Source: Vreelandella nigrificans (GTDB lineage: Bacteria > Pseudomonadota > Gammaproteobacteria > Pseudomonadales > Halomonadaceae). Taken from it: 64,000 bases of DNA. The notes beneath the pieces are model-generated. The model was not told the DNA's origin. It worked only from the letters and a program-made list of their open reading frames with translations, and searched no databases. The DNA is taken from the NCBI RefSeq assembly GCF_002374315.1, contig NZ_NWUX01000009.1:86508-150507 (forward strand), given 5' to 3'. Positions 45,705-54,233 of this stretch are shown piece after piece. Each line of letters starts with the position of its first letter. The stretch's first letter is position 1. The position numbers and the translations under genes were made by a program.

Positions 45705-47114
45705 ATGAAACGCTACGAGCAATTTGCCGATGAGATAGCCACACTTATTCGTGAGGGCGTGCTTGGCCCAGGTGAGCGTATCCCCTCGGTACGCCAAGCC
45801 AGTCGCCACCATGGAATTAGCCCCTCAACAGTATTTCAGGCTTACTACTTACTGGAAAACCGTGGGCTTATCACCGCACGGGCACGCTCTGGCTATTTTG
45901 TCCGTGAGCACGCACGACGCTTGCTGGGTGAGCCACGGGTGACGCTGCAGCCTAACGACCCGGCAGAAGTAGAAGTCAGTGAGCTGGTATTTTCGGTGCT
46001 CGACTCGCTGCAGGATGACCAGACCGTTCCCTTTGGGTCGGCTTTTCCCAGTCCAGAGCTGTTTCCACTCTCTCGTTTGGCCACTAGTATGACGCGAGGG
46101 TTGCGCGAGCTTTCGCCCCAACAAGTGGTAGCCGATATGACCACCGGGCATACCGACCTGTGTCGACAAATTGCCCTGCGCTATATGCTGGGTGGCATTC
46201 AACTGCCGATGGAAGAGCTGGTGATTACCAATGGCGCTATGGAGGCACTCAATTTGGCCTTGCAGTGTGTCACCCAACCGGGGGACCTAGTGGCCGTGGA
46301 GTCTCCCGCGTTTTATGCCAGCTTGCAGGTGTTGGAACGGCTGAAACTACGTGCGGTAGAGATTCCTGTTCACCCCCGGGAAGGGGTCGACCTCGAAGTG
46401 CTGGCAGAACGGCTAGAGGCGCTGCCAATCAAAGCTTGCTGGTTTATGAGCCATCTACAAAATCCGCTCGGCGCCAGTATGAGTAAAGAACGTAAGCAAG
46501 CCCTTTACCAGCTGTTAAAACAGCACCAAGTACCGATGCTAGAGGATGATGTATATGCCGAGCTGTACTTTGGTAGCACGCCCCCCACTCCAGTAAAAGC
46601 CTTTGATGATGAGGGCTTGATCATTCACTGCAGTTCGTTCTCCAAATGCTTGGCACCTGGCTATCGGGTTGGTTGGGTCGCGGGCGGTCGCTATGCAGAA
46701 GCCATCTCTAGGCTAAAGCTGATGACAACCATCTCACCTTCCGTGCCCGCCCAGGCAGCGATTGCCGACTATTTACAGCACGGTGGCTATGACCGCCATT
46801 TACGCAAACTACGCCACGCTTTAGAAGCCCAGCAAGGCAGTATGTTAGCGGCAGCGGATCGCTACTTCCCCGCCCAAACTCGCATTACTCGCCCTGCAGG
46901 CGGCTACTTTTTATGGGTAGAGTTTCCTGAAAAAATAGATTCGCTGCGCTTATTTAATATGGCACTCGATCATGGTGTTAGTTTAGCGCCTGGCCCGATC
47001 TTTTCCGCAACGCAGCAGTTTCGCCACTGCGTACGCCTAAGTTACGGCCATCCCTGGACACAAAGCAGCGAACGCGGCATGGAAACCCTAGGACGGTTGT
47101 TAGCGCTCTTTTAG
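45705..47114 (+). CDS. MocR/PdxR-type regulator (GntR helix-turn-helix fused to aminotransferase-like domain)
   Basis: A 469-residue protein with an N-terminal winged helix (RIPSVRQASRHHGISPSTVF) and a fold-type I PLP domain (VITNGAMEALNLALQC, WFMSHLQNPLGASMS, and the lysine motif SFSKCLAPGYRVGW). The start is uncertain: ATG 45705 aligns with related proteins beginning MKxYxQ, while the ATG at 45669 would add 12 residues; neither has a good ribosome site. Such proteins sense PLP or amino-acid-derived ligands. Target genes are unknown; itself and the downstream oxidase operon are candidates. Confidence 0.87.
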   Translation: MKRYEQFADEIATLIREGVLGPGERIPSVRQASRHHGISPSTVFQAYYLLENRGLITARARSGYFVREHARRLLGEPRVTLQPNDPAEVEVSELVFSVLDSLQDDQTVPFGSAFPSPELFPLSRLATSMTRGLRELSPQQVVADMTTGHTDLCRQIALRYMLGGIQLPMEELVITNGAMEALNLALQCVTQPGDLVAVESPAFYASLQVLERLKLRAVEIPVHPREGVDLEVLAERLEALPIKACWFMSHLQNPLGASMSKERKQALYQLLKQHQVPMLEDDVYAELYFGSTPPTPVKAFDDEGLIIHCSSFSKCLAPGYRVGWVAGGRYAEAISRLKLMTTISPSVPAQAAIADYLQHGGYDRHLRKLRHALEAQQGSMLAAADRYFPAQTRITRPAGGYFLWVEFPEKIDSLRLFNMALDHGVSLAPGPIFSATQQFRHCVRLSYGHPWTQSSERGMETLGRLLALF

Positions 47115-47280
47115 CTCGTACTTACAAAGCATTCCCTAGAGAAACTGATCTGGTTTTTAAACAAAAAACTGAGCCTGTTATGAAATACAGCGAACGATAG
47201 ACTATTCCGATGAAGCCACGAAGTGGCCATACCGGCCCACAATTTCGTTAAAGACAGTGGCTATCATCGGAGGAAGCACC

Positions 47281-48687
47281 ATGCTCGGAATCGAGGCCGT
47301 TAATCTGGCCAGAGTGCAGTTTGCCTTTACTATTTCCTTTCATATCATTTTCCCCGCCATCACCATCGGGTTAGCCAGCTACCTCGCCGTACTGGAAGGA
47401 CTCTGGCTAAAGACCCAGCGGGACACCTACCGCCACCTTTACCACTTCTGGTCCAAAATATTTGCCGTCAACTTTGCCATGGGAGTGGTATCGGGCATTG
47501 TGATGGCATACCAGTTTGGTACCCATTGGAGCGGCTTTTCCGCCTTTGCAGGCAGCGTAACTGGGCCCCTACTTACCTACGAAGTACTCACTGCATTTTT
47601 CCTGGAAGCTGGCTTTCTAGGCGTGATGTTATTTGGCTGGGAGCGTGTCGGACGGGGCCTGCACTTCTTTGCCACGTGCATGGTCGCATTAGGCACCATT
47701 GTATCGATGTTTTGGATTCTCTCCTCCAATAGCTGGATGCAAACCCCTCAAGGCCATGAGATCGTCAACGGTGTGGTGATTCCCGTCGACTGGATGCAAG
47801 TTGTCTTCAATCCCTCTTTCCCTTATCGCCTTGCCCATATGGCATTAGCGGCCTTTTTGAGCACGGCCTTATTTGTCGCTGCCTCTGCCGCCTGGCTGTT
47901 ATTAAAGGGCAAACAATCTTCTGAGGTACGCACCATGCTTTCCATGGCGCTAATAATGCTGGCGATCACCGCTCCGCTTCAAGCTGTGGTGGGTGACTTG
48001 CATGGCCTCAACACTCTGAAGTACCAGCCCGCCAAGATAGCTGCCATCGAGGGGCATTGGGATAACAGCAGTGGCGAACCCACCCCATTGATTCTATTCG
48101 GCTGGCCCGATATGGCTCGGGAAGAGACCCGCTTCAAACTGGAAATACCCGTACTGGGCAGCCTGTTGTTGCAACACAGTTTGACGGAACAAGTGCCCGC
48201 CCTTAAGGAGTTCGCCCCAGAAGATCGCCCTAACTCGACCATCGTTTTCTGGAGTTTCCGACTGATGGTGGGTCTAGGGGTGCTAATGATCCTCCTCGCC
48301 ATTGTGGGCAACATCCTGCGCTTCACAGGCCGGCTATATGAGTCTCGTCGCTTTCTTATTTGCACCTTATGCATGGGTCCTGCGGGGCTTGTGGCAATAC
48401 TAGCGGGCTGGTTTACCACCGAAGTGGGACGCCAGCCCTGGGTCGTATACGGATTATTAAGAACCGCCGATGCAGCCTCAGCACACAGCGCCGTTCACCT
48501 CAGCATTAGCTTGGCCGTCTTTGTGGTGGTGTATCTGGCGGTCTTCGGCACAGGTGTCATGTATGTGATGCATTTGGTGAACAAAGGTCCGAACGAATCT
48601 GCTTCACCCGCGTTGGGTGGCCCTGGCCATCACCGCACGCCCGCCCGACCTCTCTCGGCGGCGAACGAAACGCTGACAACTCACTAA
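47281..48687 (+). CDS. cioA: Cyanide-insensitive terminal oxidase subunit I
   Basis: Quinol oxidase subunit of the bd family in the inner membrane, reducing oxygen to water. The 468 residues have nine helices and begin with LGIEAVNLARVQFAFTISFH, which holds a haem histidine. The motif VGRQPWVVYGLLRT and a short Q-loop fit the CioA (CydA-like, cyanide-insensitive) branch. The ATG at 47281 follows GGAGG by seven bases; an upstream ATG at 47257 lacks this. It leads an operon with cioB and a 40-residue subunit gene. CioA versus CydA is judged by motif and length only. Confidence 0.92.
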   Translation: MLGIEAVNLARVQFAFTISFHIIFPAITIGLASYLAVLEGLWLKTQRDTYRHLYHFWSKIFAVNFAMGVVSGIVMAYQFGTHWSGFSAFAGSVTGPLLTYEVLTAFFLEAGFLGVMLFGWERVGRGLHFFATCMVALGTIVSMFWILSSNSWMQTPQGHEIVNGVVIPVDWMQVVFNPSFPYRLAHMALAAFLSTALFVAASAAWLLLKGKQSSEVRTMLSMALIMLAITAPLQAVVGDLHGLNTLKYQPAKIAAIEGHWDNSSGEPTPLILFGWPDMAREETRFKLEIPVLGSLLLQHSLTEQVPALKEFAPEDRPNSTIVFWSFRLMVGLGVLMILLAIVGNILRFTGRLYESRRFLICTLCMGPAGLVAILAGWFTTEVGRQPWVVYGLLRTADAASAHSAVHLSISLAVFVVVYLAVFGTGVMYVMHLVNKGPNESASPALGGPGHHRTPARPLSAANETLTTH

Positions 48688-48705
48688 CAGTTATGGGGGT
48701 GCATT

Positions 48706-49713
48706 ATGGGCATTGATCTATCGCTCACCTGGGCCATCATCATCCTGTTTGGCGTGATGATGTATGTGGTCATGGATGGTTTTGACTTAGGTATTGGCCT
48801 GCTCTTTCTGCGTGTCCATGACGAACAGGATCGCGACATTATGATGAACACCGTGGCCCCCGTATGGGATGGTAACGAAACCTGGCTGGTGCTCGGTGGT
48901 GCTGGTTTATTCGCCGCGTTTCCACTCGCCTACGCAGTAGTGCTGGAAGCCCTTGCTATTCCCCTTATAGTGATGCTGCTTGGGCTTATTTTCCGAGGTG
49001 TCGCCTTTGAATTTCGCTTCAAGGCCTCCCCTGAACGGCGGCATGTATGGGATAAAGCCTTTATTGGCGGCTCGCTGCTAGCAACCGCTGCCCAGGGTGT
49101 TGCATTAGGCGCTTATATTCAGGGTATCGCCTTTGATGGCAGCCGCTTCAGCGGTGGGGCATTAGATTGGCTGACACCTTTTTCACTGTTTTGCGGTGTC
49201 GGCCTGCTGTTTGCCTATGCGCTGCTAGGTAGCACTTGGCTGATTATGAAAACCGAGGGCGCCCTGCAGCAGAGAATGTACCGGATCACTAAGCCGCTTA
49301 TACTCGGGCTGCTACTGATGATCGCCTTGGTTAGCGTGTGGACACCGCTGGCTTACCCGAACATTGCGGCACGCTGGTTTGCGCTTCCCAACCTATTGTG
49401 GTTCTTACCAGTACCATTGTTAGTGGCGCTAACCGGCTGGTGGCTGTGGCGTGCCGTCACTTATCAAGACACCGCGTTACCCTTTGTGTTGGTACTGGGA
49501 CTGGTGTTCTTAGGCTACAGCGGCTTAGGCATTAGCCTGTGGCCGACGATTATTCCACCTGATGCCTCTATTTGGCAGGTCGCCGCACCGGCCCAAAGCC
49601 AAGGCTTTGCTTTGGTGGGTACGCTGTTTATCTTGCCGATTATTCTGATGTACACCGCCTGGAGCTACTACGTCTTCCGCGGCAAGGTGAAGCCCGGCGA
49701 CGCCTACCATTAA
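48706..49713 (+). CDS. cioB: Cyanide-insensitive terminal oxidase subunit II
   Basis: Partner subunit of the bd-type oxidase, 335 residues with eight helices. Family marks are MYVVMDGFDLGIGLLFL, NTVAPVWDGNETWLVLGGAG and RGVAFEFRFK. It lies 18 bases after cioA in the same operon. Its stop codon is part of a duplicated 15-base unit (CTACCATTAATRCTT at 49704 and 49724). Confidence 0.93.
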   Translation: MGIDLSLTWAIIILFGVMMYVVMDGFDLGIGLLFLRVHDEQDRDIMMNTVAPVWDGNETWLVLGGAGLFAAFPLAYAVVLEALAIPLIVMLLGLIFRGVAFEFRFKASPERRHVWDKAFIGGSLLATAAQGVALGAYIQGIAFDGSRFSGGALDWLTPFSLFCGVGLLFAYALLGSTWLIMKTEGALQQRMYRITKPLILGLLLMIALVSVWTPLAYPNIAARWFALPNLLWFLPVPLLVALTGWWLWRAVTYQDTALPFVLVLGLVFLGYSGLGISLWPTIIPPDASIWQVAAPAQSQGFALVGTLFILPIILMYTAWSYYVFRGKVKPGDAYH

Positions 49714-49738
49714 TACTTTCCATCTACCATTAATGCTT
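49704..49738. repeat. Duplicated CTACCATTAATRCTT spanning the cioB stop
   Basis: Copies at 49704-49718 and 49724-49738 (period 20) differ at one base. The first contains the last cioB codons and the stop codon. Confidence 0.7.
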
Positions 49739-49782
49739 GCAACGAAATAGGCATGAAAAACCGAATAACGGAGGAGACAGCC

Positions 49783-49905
49783 ATGAAACCAATCGCCAAT
49801 CGCCTGGGCTGGTTACTGGCCATTTGGCTTTCAAGTATTTCTGTGCTGCTACTGATCTCTCTGGGGCTTAAGTTCGTGATGGGGATGGCGGGCCTGACTA
49901 GCTAG
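49783..49905 (+). CDS. DUF2474/CydX-like small oxidase subunit (40 residues)
   Basis: A tiny gene directly after cioB: ATG at 49783 behind GGAGGAGACAGCC, 40 codons, stop at 49905. The product is a single helix protein starting MKPIANRLGWLLAIWLSS and continuing through a leucine-rich helix. The N-terminal R-x-GW-x3-IW pattern fits the small DUF2474 proteins found after cioAB, which stabilise bd-type oxidases as CydX does. Family naming is from memory. Confidence 0.8.
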   Translation: MKPIANRLGWLLAIWLSSISVLLLISLGLKFVMGMAGLTS

Positions 49906-49913
49906 AAGGCAGA

Positions 49914-50867
49914 TCAGCGCTTATCGTCAACCCACGCCGCAAAGAAATCCATAAAAGACCTCACCCTCGCCGGTATGTAGCGACCCGGAGGATAGACAGC
50001 ATGCACATTGCCAACGGGTAGCGACCACTCGGGCAATAGGTGTACCAGCCGACCAGCATGTATGTCTGCTTCAGCGGTGAAATCGGGTAATACCGAAATC
50101 CCTGCGCCAGCCACCAAGAGCGCGCTCAGTCCTGCAGTAGAGTTAGCCGATAACTGGGCGCGCATTTGTACCTGTAGACGCTCCTCTCCTGAGTAGAGTG
50201 CCCACGTTAGCGGGGAGCTCAGTGGTGTGAAGGCCACCCATGCATGGTTAGGCAACTGCGCGGGGTGGGTAGGCGTACCATGCTCGGCAAGATAATCCGG
50301 CGATGCCAAGAGATGCTGTTGAAACTCCCCGAGACGTCGGGCACGTAGAGACGAATCCTTCAACCAGCCCAGGCGAAAGGCGATATCGATCCCCTCTTCC
50401 AGCATATCGCTGATCTGGTCACCGCTGCGCAGCTCAATACGCAATTCAGGATGCTGACGCCCAAACACCGCCACCGCCGCTCCCAACACACGAGCGGTGT
50501 AATCCTCCGGCGCAGTAAGTCGCAGTTCGCCGCGTAGCAGGTGATCATTCCCCTCCACAGCGGATAGCGCATCCTGCAACCCCGCCATCAGGGGGCTGCA
50601 CTCACGGTAGAAAATCTCCCCGGCCTGTGTCAGCTGAACTCTGCGTGTGGTGCGCTGAAAAAGCGTTACGCCAAGGCGCTCCTCTAACTGGCGAATCTTA
50701 AGGCTAACCCGTGTTTTCGTGCAGCCTAGACGCTCCGCTGCCGCAGTAAAACTGCCCGCCTCTACCAATGCCAGGAAGACAGGTAGACCGTTGAGATCAA
50801 GATCGCTTGACCAAGACACCTGTTCACCATTGATTGTTGTTGAATTGATAACAGTGAATACCGGCAT
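49914..50867 (-). CDS. LysR-family transcriptional regulator
   Basis: A 317-residue regulator with an N-terminal winged helix (FLALVEAGSFTAAAERLGCTKTRVSLKIRQLEERLG, residues about 30-65) and a substrate-binding domain resembling the CrgA/DmlR branch (FQRTTRRVQLTQAGEIFY). It is divergent from the NAD(P)-binding protein gene with 74 bases between, the usual LysR arrangement, so it probably controls that gene and the DsbA-like gene. The ligand is unknown. The ribosome site is weak; the first ~20 residues before the helix-turn-helix are longer than usual and the true start may be further in. Confidence 0.87.
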   Translation of the reverse strand: MPVFTVINSTTINGEQVSWSSDLDLNGLPVFLALVEAGSFTAAAERLGCTKTRVSLKIRQLEERLGVTLFQRTTRRVQLTQAGEIFYRECSPLMAGLQDALSAVEGNDHLLRGELRLTAPEDYTARVLGAAVAVFGRQHPELRIELRSGDQISDMLEEGIDIAFRLGWLKDSSLRARRLGEFQQHLLASPDYLAEHGTPTHPAQLPNHAWVAFTPLSSPLTWALYSGEERLQVQMRAQLSANSTAGLSALLVAGAGISVLPDFTAEADIHAGRLVHLLPEWSLPVGNVHAVYPPGRYIPARVRSFMDFFAAWVDDKR

Positions 50868-50941
50868 TCCATATTTATCAAGACAATCCTCTGCTCAATA
50901 ATGTCTCCATCGCTTGATTCACTCAGCACAAGGAGATTCAC

Positions 50942-51580
50942 ATGAAGATTGCACTAATCGGCGCCAGCGGCTTTATCGGTTCAGCCCTACTTGATGAAGC
51001 GCTCGCACGCGGCCACCAAGTCACTGCTCTGGTCACTCGCCCTGAACGCCTACCGACCCGTGACGGTCTGGTGGTCAAGCAGAGCGATGCTCTCGATACC
51101 ACTGCACTTGCCGAGCAACTGTCCGGGGCTGACGTAGTGCTAAGCGCCTTCAGCGGCCATGCCCAAGAGGACGTGTACGACTACTACGTCAGAGGCTTTG
51201 ACTCAATTCTCGCAGCCACTCAGTCGGCCGACGTACCGCGCCTACTCGTGGTTGGGGGTGCCGCCACTTTGGAAGTAGCCCCGGGTCAACTGCTGCTTAA
51301 CTCCGCTGGGTTCCCTGACGAGTATCGCGCCACCGCAGAAGGTGCCAAAACAGCCCTGGAGCGGCTACGCACTCAACAGACACAGCAGTGGACAATGCTC
51401 TCTCCTGCCGCAGAAATTTTCCCTGGTGAGCGCACCGGTCAGTTTCGCTTAAGCGGCGACCTCTTACTCAGCGATGCAGAAGGCAACAGCCGCATATCTG
51501 TGCAAGATTATGCCGTGGCAATGCTGGATGAGCTGGAAACCCCTAATCACACCAATCAACGCTTCAGTGTCGCCTATTGA
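50942..51580 (+). CDS. NAD(P)-binding (NmrA/SDR-like) protein
   Basis: A 212-residue Rossmann-fold protein with the opening MKIALIGASGFIGSALLDEA and the region SAFSGHAQED, like YwnB/atypical short-chain proteins (putative NADH-flavin reductases). The usual YxxxK catalytic pair is not apparent. AAGGAG precedes the ATG. It is divergent from the LysR gene and 57 bases before the DsbA-like gene, with a small hairpin (51590-51610) between. The substrate is unknown. Confidence 0.82.
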   Translation: MKIALIGASGFIGSALLDEALARGHQVTALVTRPERLPTRDGLVVKQSDALDTTALAEQLSGADVVLSAFSGHAQEDVYDYYVRGFDSILAATQSADVPRLLVVGGAATLEVAPGQLLLNSAGFPDEYRATAEGAKTALERLRTQQTQQWTMLSPAAEIFPGERTGQFRLSGDLLLSDAEGNSRISVQDYAVAMLDELETPNHTNQRFSVAY

Positions 51581-51589
51581 TACGCCCCC

Positions 51590-51610
51590 TGGCCCGCTAC
51601 TAGCGGGCCA
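51590..51610 (+). terminator. Hairpin after the NAD(P)-binding protein gene
   Basis: TGGCCCGCT (51590-51598) and AGCGGGCCA (51602-51610) form a 9-bp stem with a three-base loop. There is no T tract, so it may attenuate rather than stop transcription into the DsbA-like gene. Confidence 0.5.
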
Positions 51611-51637
51611 TGCTTACTCAACCTTAAGAGGCGCGTT

Positions 51638-52282
51638 ATGCAAACTCACTCTCTTCCCGACCTGGGCACGCAAGTGCTGTACATTGCCGACGCCTATTGC
51701 GGGTGGTGCTGGGGGTTCGCCCCTCATCTGGCCGAGCTGGAAGCAGTTTGGCATCATCGGCTGCCATTTCGGGTGATCTCAGGTGGGCTGTTCGTTGGCG
51801 AACGCAGCGCGCCTCTTAAAGCTTACCCACATATCCCAGAGGCTAACGAAAACATTACCAAGGTTACGGGGGCACAATTTGGCCGCGACTACCAAGCCTT
51901 ACTGGTGGAAGGAACATTTCGCTTGGACTCGTTCGATGCAGCGCGAGGACTAGCCGGTCTCAGAACACAGGCCCCTGAACGAGGGCTACACCTGCTCCAC
52001 TGCATGCAACAGGCTTTCTACCTAGAAGGCCAAAGCCTCTCCGCCCCAGACACCTATCGACGTATTGCCGAAGCAGAAGGGCTGGATGCCGATAGGGCTG
52101 CCGACTATTTGGTTAACGACGAAGGGCGCCAAGCGGCAGAGGCTGATTTTCAGCTGGCCCGCTCCCTTGGTGCAAATACCTATCCGACACTAGTGCTTTT
52201 AAAAGATGGCAAAGCTCGTCGTCTACCCGCAACAGGTACTAGCCTGAGCGCCTTTAACAGTGCATTAGACAGCCTTCTCTAA
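51638..52282 (+). CDS. DsbA-family (thioredoxin-fold) protein
   Basis: A 214-residue protein with a CGWC motif at residues 21-24 (ADAYCGWCWGF), the redox-like pair of the FrnE/COG3531 branch of DsbA proteins, and a C-terminal cis-proline-type loop LGANTYPTLVLL. It has no signal peptide, so it is likely cytoplasmic. Located after the NAD(P)-binding gene under the LysR regulator, it may take part in stress or electrophile response (inference). Confidence 0.85.
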   Translation: MQTHSLPDLGTQVLYIADAYCGWCWGFAPHLAELEAVWHHRLPFRVISGGLFVGERSAPLKAYPHIPEANENITKVTGAQFGRDYQALLVEGTFRLDSFDAARGLAGLRTQAPERGLHLLHCMQQAFYLEGQSLSAPDTYRRIAEAEGLDADRAADYLVNDEGRQAAEADFQLARSLGANTYPTLVLLKDGKARRLPATGTSLSAFNSALDSLL

Positions 52283-52335
52283 CGTATTAACACGCCCACC
52301 ATCCAACATGGGCTATGCAGATGAGGGGGCAAATA

Positions 52336-52359
52336 AATCCCGGTCAATTGACCGGGATT
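52336..52359. terminator. 24-bp perfect palindrome between convergent genes
   Basis: AATCCCGGTC-AATT-GACCGGGATT forms a 10-bp hairpin (or a 24-base palindrome) between the DsbA-like gene and the convergent small periplasmic gene. No T tract follows; it probably acts as a bidirectional terminator. Confidence 0.65.
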
Positions 52360-52396
52360 GCCATGATTGTAGTGGTCAAGTAAAACCGGACAGCGA

Positions 52397-52771
52397 TCAC
52401 TCAACCAGTGTTTGTGCTGCACTTAGATACTCTTGACCGTTCGTTAGCACACGCGCTTGATCCAGCGTTTCCGAACCCAGGTGTACTTCTTCCAGCAAGA
52501 TGGCCATGGCATCGACTTCTTCATCGATTTTTTGCAATGCATTCTCAATGGTATAAGAGAGCATATGGATTTCGTTCATCTGCTCATCTGATATCGAATC
52601 AGCAGCAATTAGCTCAGCAAGGCGTTGGTTACCCTCTGAGAAATTAGTCACTGCTTCGGCCAGCGTTTCCGATGGTTTACCTTCAAAGTGTTCGTAGCGA
52701 TCATGCTCATCCGCCACGACCATACCACTGCTTAACAAACTGGCTAAGACTGCCAGGGCAAAACGTTTCAT
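52397..52771 (-). CDS. Small secreted helical protein (DUF6746-like)
   Basis: A 124-residue protein with a signal peptide (MKRFALAVLASLLSSGMVVA, then DEHDRYEHFEG) and a mature acidic helical part (EIHMLSYTIENALQKIDEEVDAM). It is probably periplasmic; acidic composition fits a halophile. It resembles short proteins named DUF6746 (from memory). Function is unknown. The upstream stretch to 53020 is AT-rich and contains the promoter space of the M20 gene with no further gene. Confidence 0.75.
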   Translation of the reverse strand: MKRFALAVLASLLSSGMVVADEHDRYEHFEGKPSETLAEAVTNFSEGNQRLAELIAADSISDEQMNEIHMLSYTIENALQKIDEEVDAMAILLEEVHLGSETLDQARVLTNGQEYLSAAQTLVE

Positions 52772-53020
52772 AAATCGCTCCCAATGGATTTATTAGGGTG
52801 TACATGGCGAATCGAAACAAATACTAACGATTCGCATTTAAATTTAACACTCACGCCATAAATAAGAAACATTCTTTTATGAGAATTATTCAACGCCACT
52901 GACCTTTAGATACGTTGCTTAAAAAGCAACAAACTCGTCACTAAAACCTCTCTTTCCTGTCAGCCAAGTCGCTTAGCTTAAGAAAGCCTAAAAAGACATC
53001 GACAACGGCAAGGACAGGAA

Positions 53021-54175
53021 ATGTTTTCAGATAAACAAATCGGCGCAGCCACTGCTCTGCGACACAAACTGCACCAACATCCCGAACTAAAATTTCAGGA
53101 AAATGGTACCGCTGCACTGGTTGCAGAACAGCTTCGTGCGCTTGGCTACCGCGTCACCGAAGGTATCGCCACCACGGGCGTTATGGCTGAGTTGGATACC
53201 GGACGTGAGGGCCCTGTAATCGCCTTTCGCGCCGATATGGACGCACTGCCCATTAAAGAAGCCAATACGTTTGCGCACCGCTCACAGCAGGAAGGCTTAA
53301 TGCATGCCTGCGGTCACGACGGTCATACCGCCACACTGCTGTTGGCCGCCGAAGCCATCATGGCACTGCGTGATGAACTATGCGGACACATTAAGCTGCT
53401 GTTTCAGCCTGGCGAAGAAGGCGGCAATGGTGCCGATATCATGGTCAAAGAGGGGGTCTTGGATAACCCCAAGGTAGACGCAATTTTTGGCTACCATAAC
53501 CGCCCCGGATTCCCCGTAGGCCAGCTGTTCGTTAAACCCGGCCCCGCCATGGGCGGCAATGACACTTACAAAGTCACTATTACAGGTGTTTCTGGTCATG
53601 CGGCCATGCCACATTTAGCAGTAGACCCTATCTACGTGGGCGCATCGCTGGTACAGCAGTTGCAAGGATTAGTCGGTCGCCACAAATCGCCACTGGAAGC
53701 AGGGGTAATTACCGTCGCCGCCTTCCATGCAGGTGACGCCGCCAACGTGATTCCTGGCCAAGCTGAACTGCTGGTGAATATCCGCAGCGACCGCCCCTCT
53801 TCCCGCAAGGCGCTCGCGGGCAAGCTTGAGCAGGTAACGGCGGGTGTTTGTGCCGCCCACGGTGCGCAATTTCATCTGGAGCATTTGCACCAGGTCCCCC
53901 CACTGGTTAACGACCCAGAGTGGTCTGAACGGCTACTAGCAATTGCCAGCGAACACCAGGTAAGCACCGACATCCAGCGACTGGACTATATGCCCACCAT
54001 GGGCGCAGAAGATTTCGCGTTCTATCTGCAGGAAGTGCCGGGCTGTTTCTTCTTTGTCGGTAACGGAGACAGCGCCTACCTGCACAACGAGCACTACGAC
54101 TTTAACGATGCCGTTCTCCCAGTAGCTGGCGGCATGTTTGTAGCGCTGGCAAAAGGGCTGCTATCGCGGGCCTAA
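53021..54175 (+). CDS. M20-family amidohydrolase (hippurate/indole-acetyl-amino-acid hydrolase type)
   Basis: A 384-residue metal-dependent peptidase of the M20D group, cleaving N-acyl amino acids. It has the motifs RADMDALPIKE and HACGHDGHTA with metal-binding Cys/His, QPGEEGGNG (catalytic Glu), a dimerisation insert starting SGHAAMPHLAVDPI, and a final metal histidine region. It sits 58 bases before an AbgT-type transporter, a pairing seen for AbgAB-T (p-aminobenzoyl-glutamate use). The real substrate could be any N-acylated amino acid. Confidence 0.88.
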   Translation: MFSDKQIGAATALRHKLHQHPELKFQENGTAALVAEQLRALGYRVTEGIATTGVMAELDTGREGPVIAFRADMDALPIKEANTFAHRSQQEGLMHACGHDGHTATLLLAAEAIMALRDELCGHIKLLFQPGEEGGNGADIMVKEGVLDNPKVDAIFGYHNRPGFPVGQLFVKPGPAMGGNDTYKVTITGVSGHAAMPHLAVDPIYVGASLVQQLQGLVGRHKSPLEAGVITVAAFHAGDAANVIPGQAELLVNIRSDRPSSRKALAGKLEQVTAGVCAAHGAQFHLEHLHQVPPLVNDPEWSERLLAIASEHQVSTDIQRLDYMPTMGAEDFAFYLQEVPGCFFFVGNGDSAYLHNEHYDFNDAVLPVAGGMFVALAKGLLSRA

Positions 54176-54233
54176 ATACTCTCTCGACTATTTATAAAAC
54201 TTAAAATAATGTTAATAAACAAGGATTAATACG

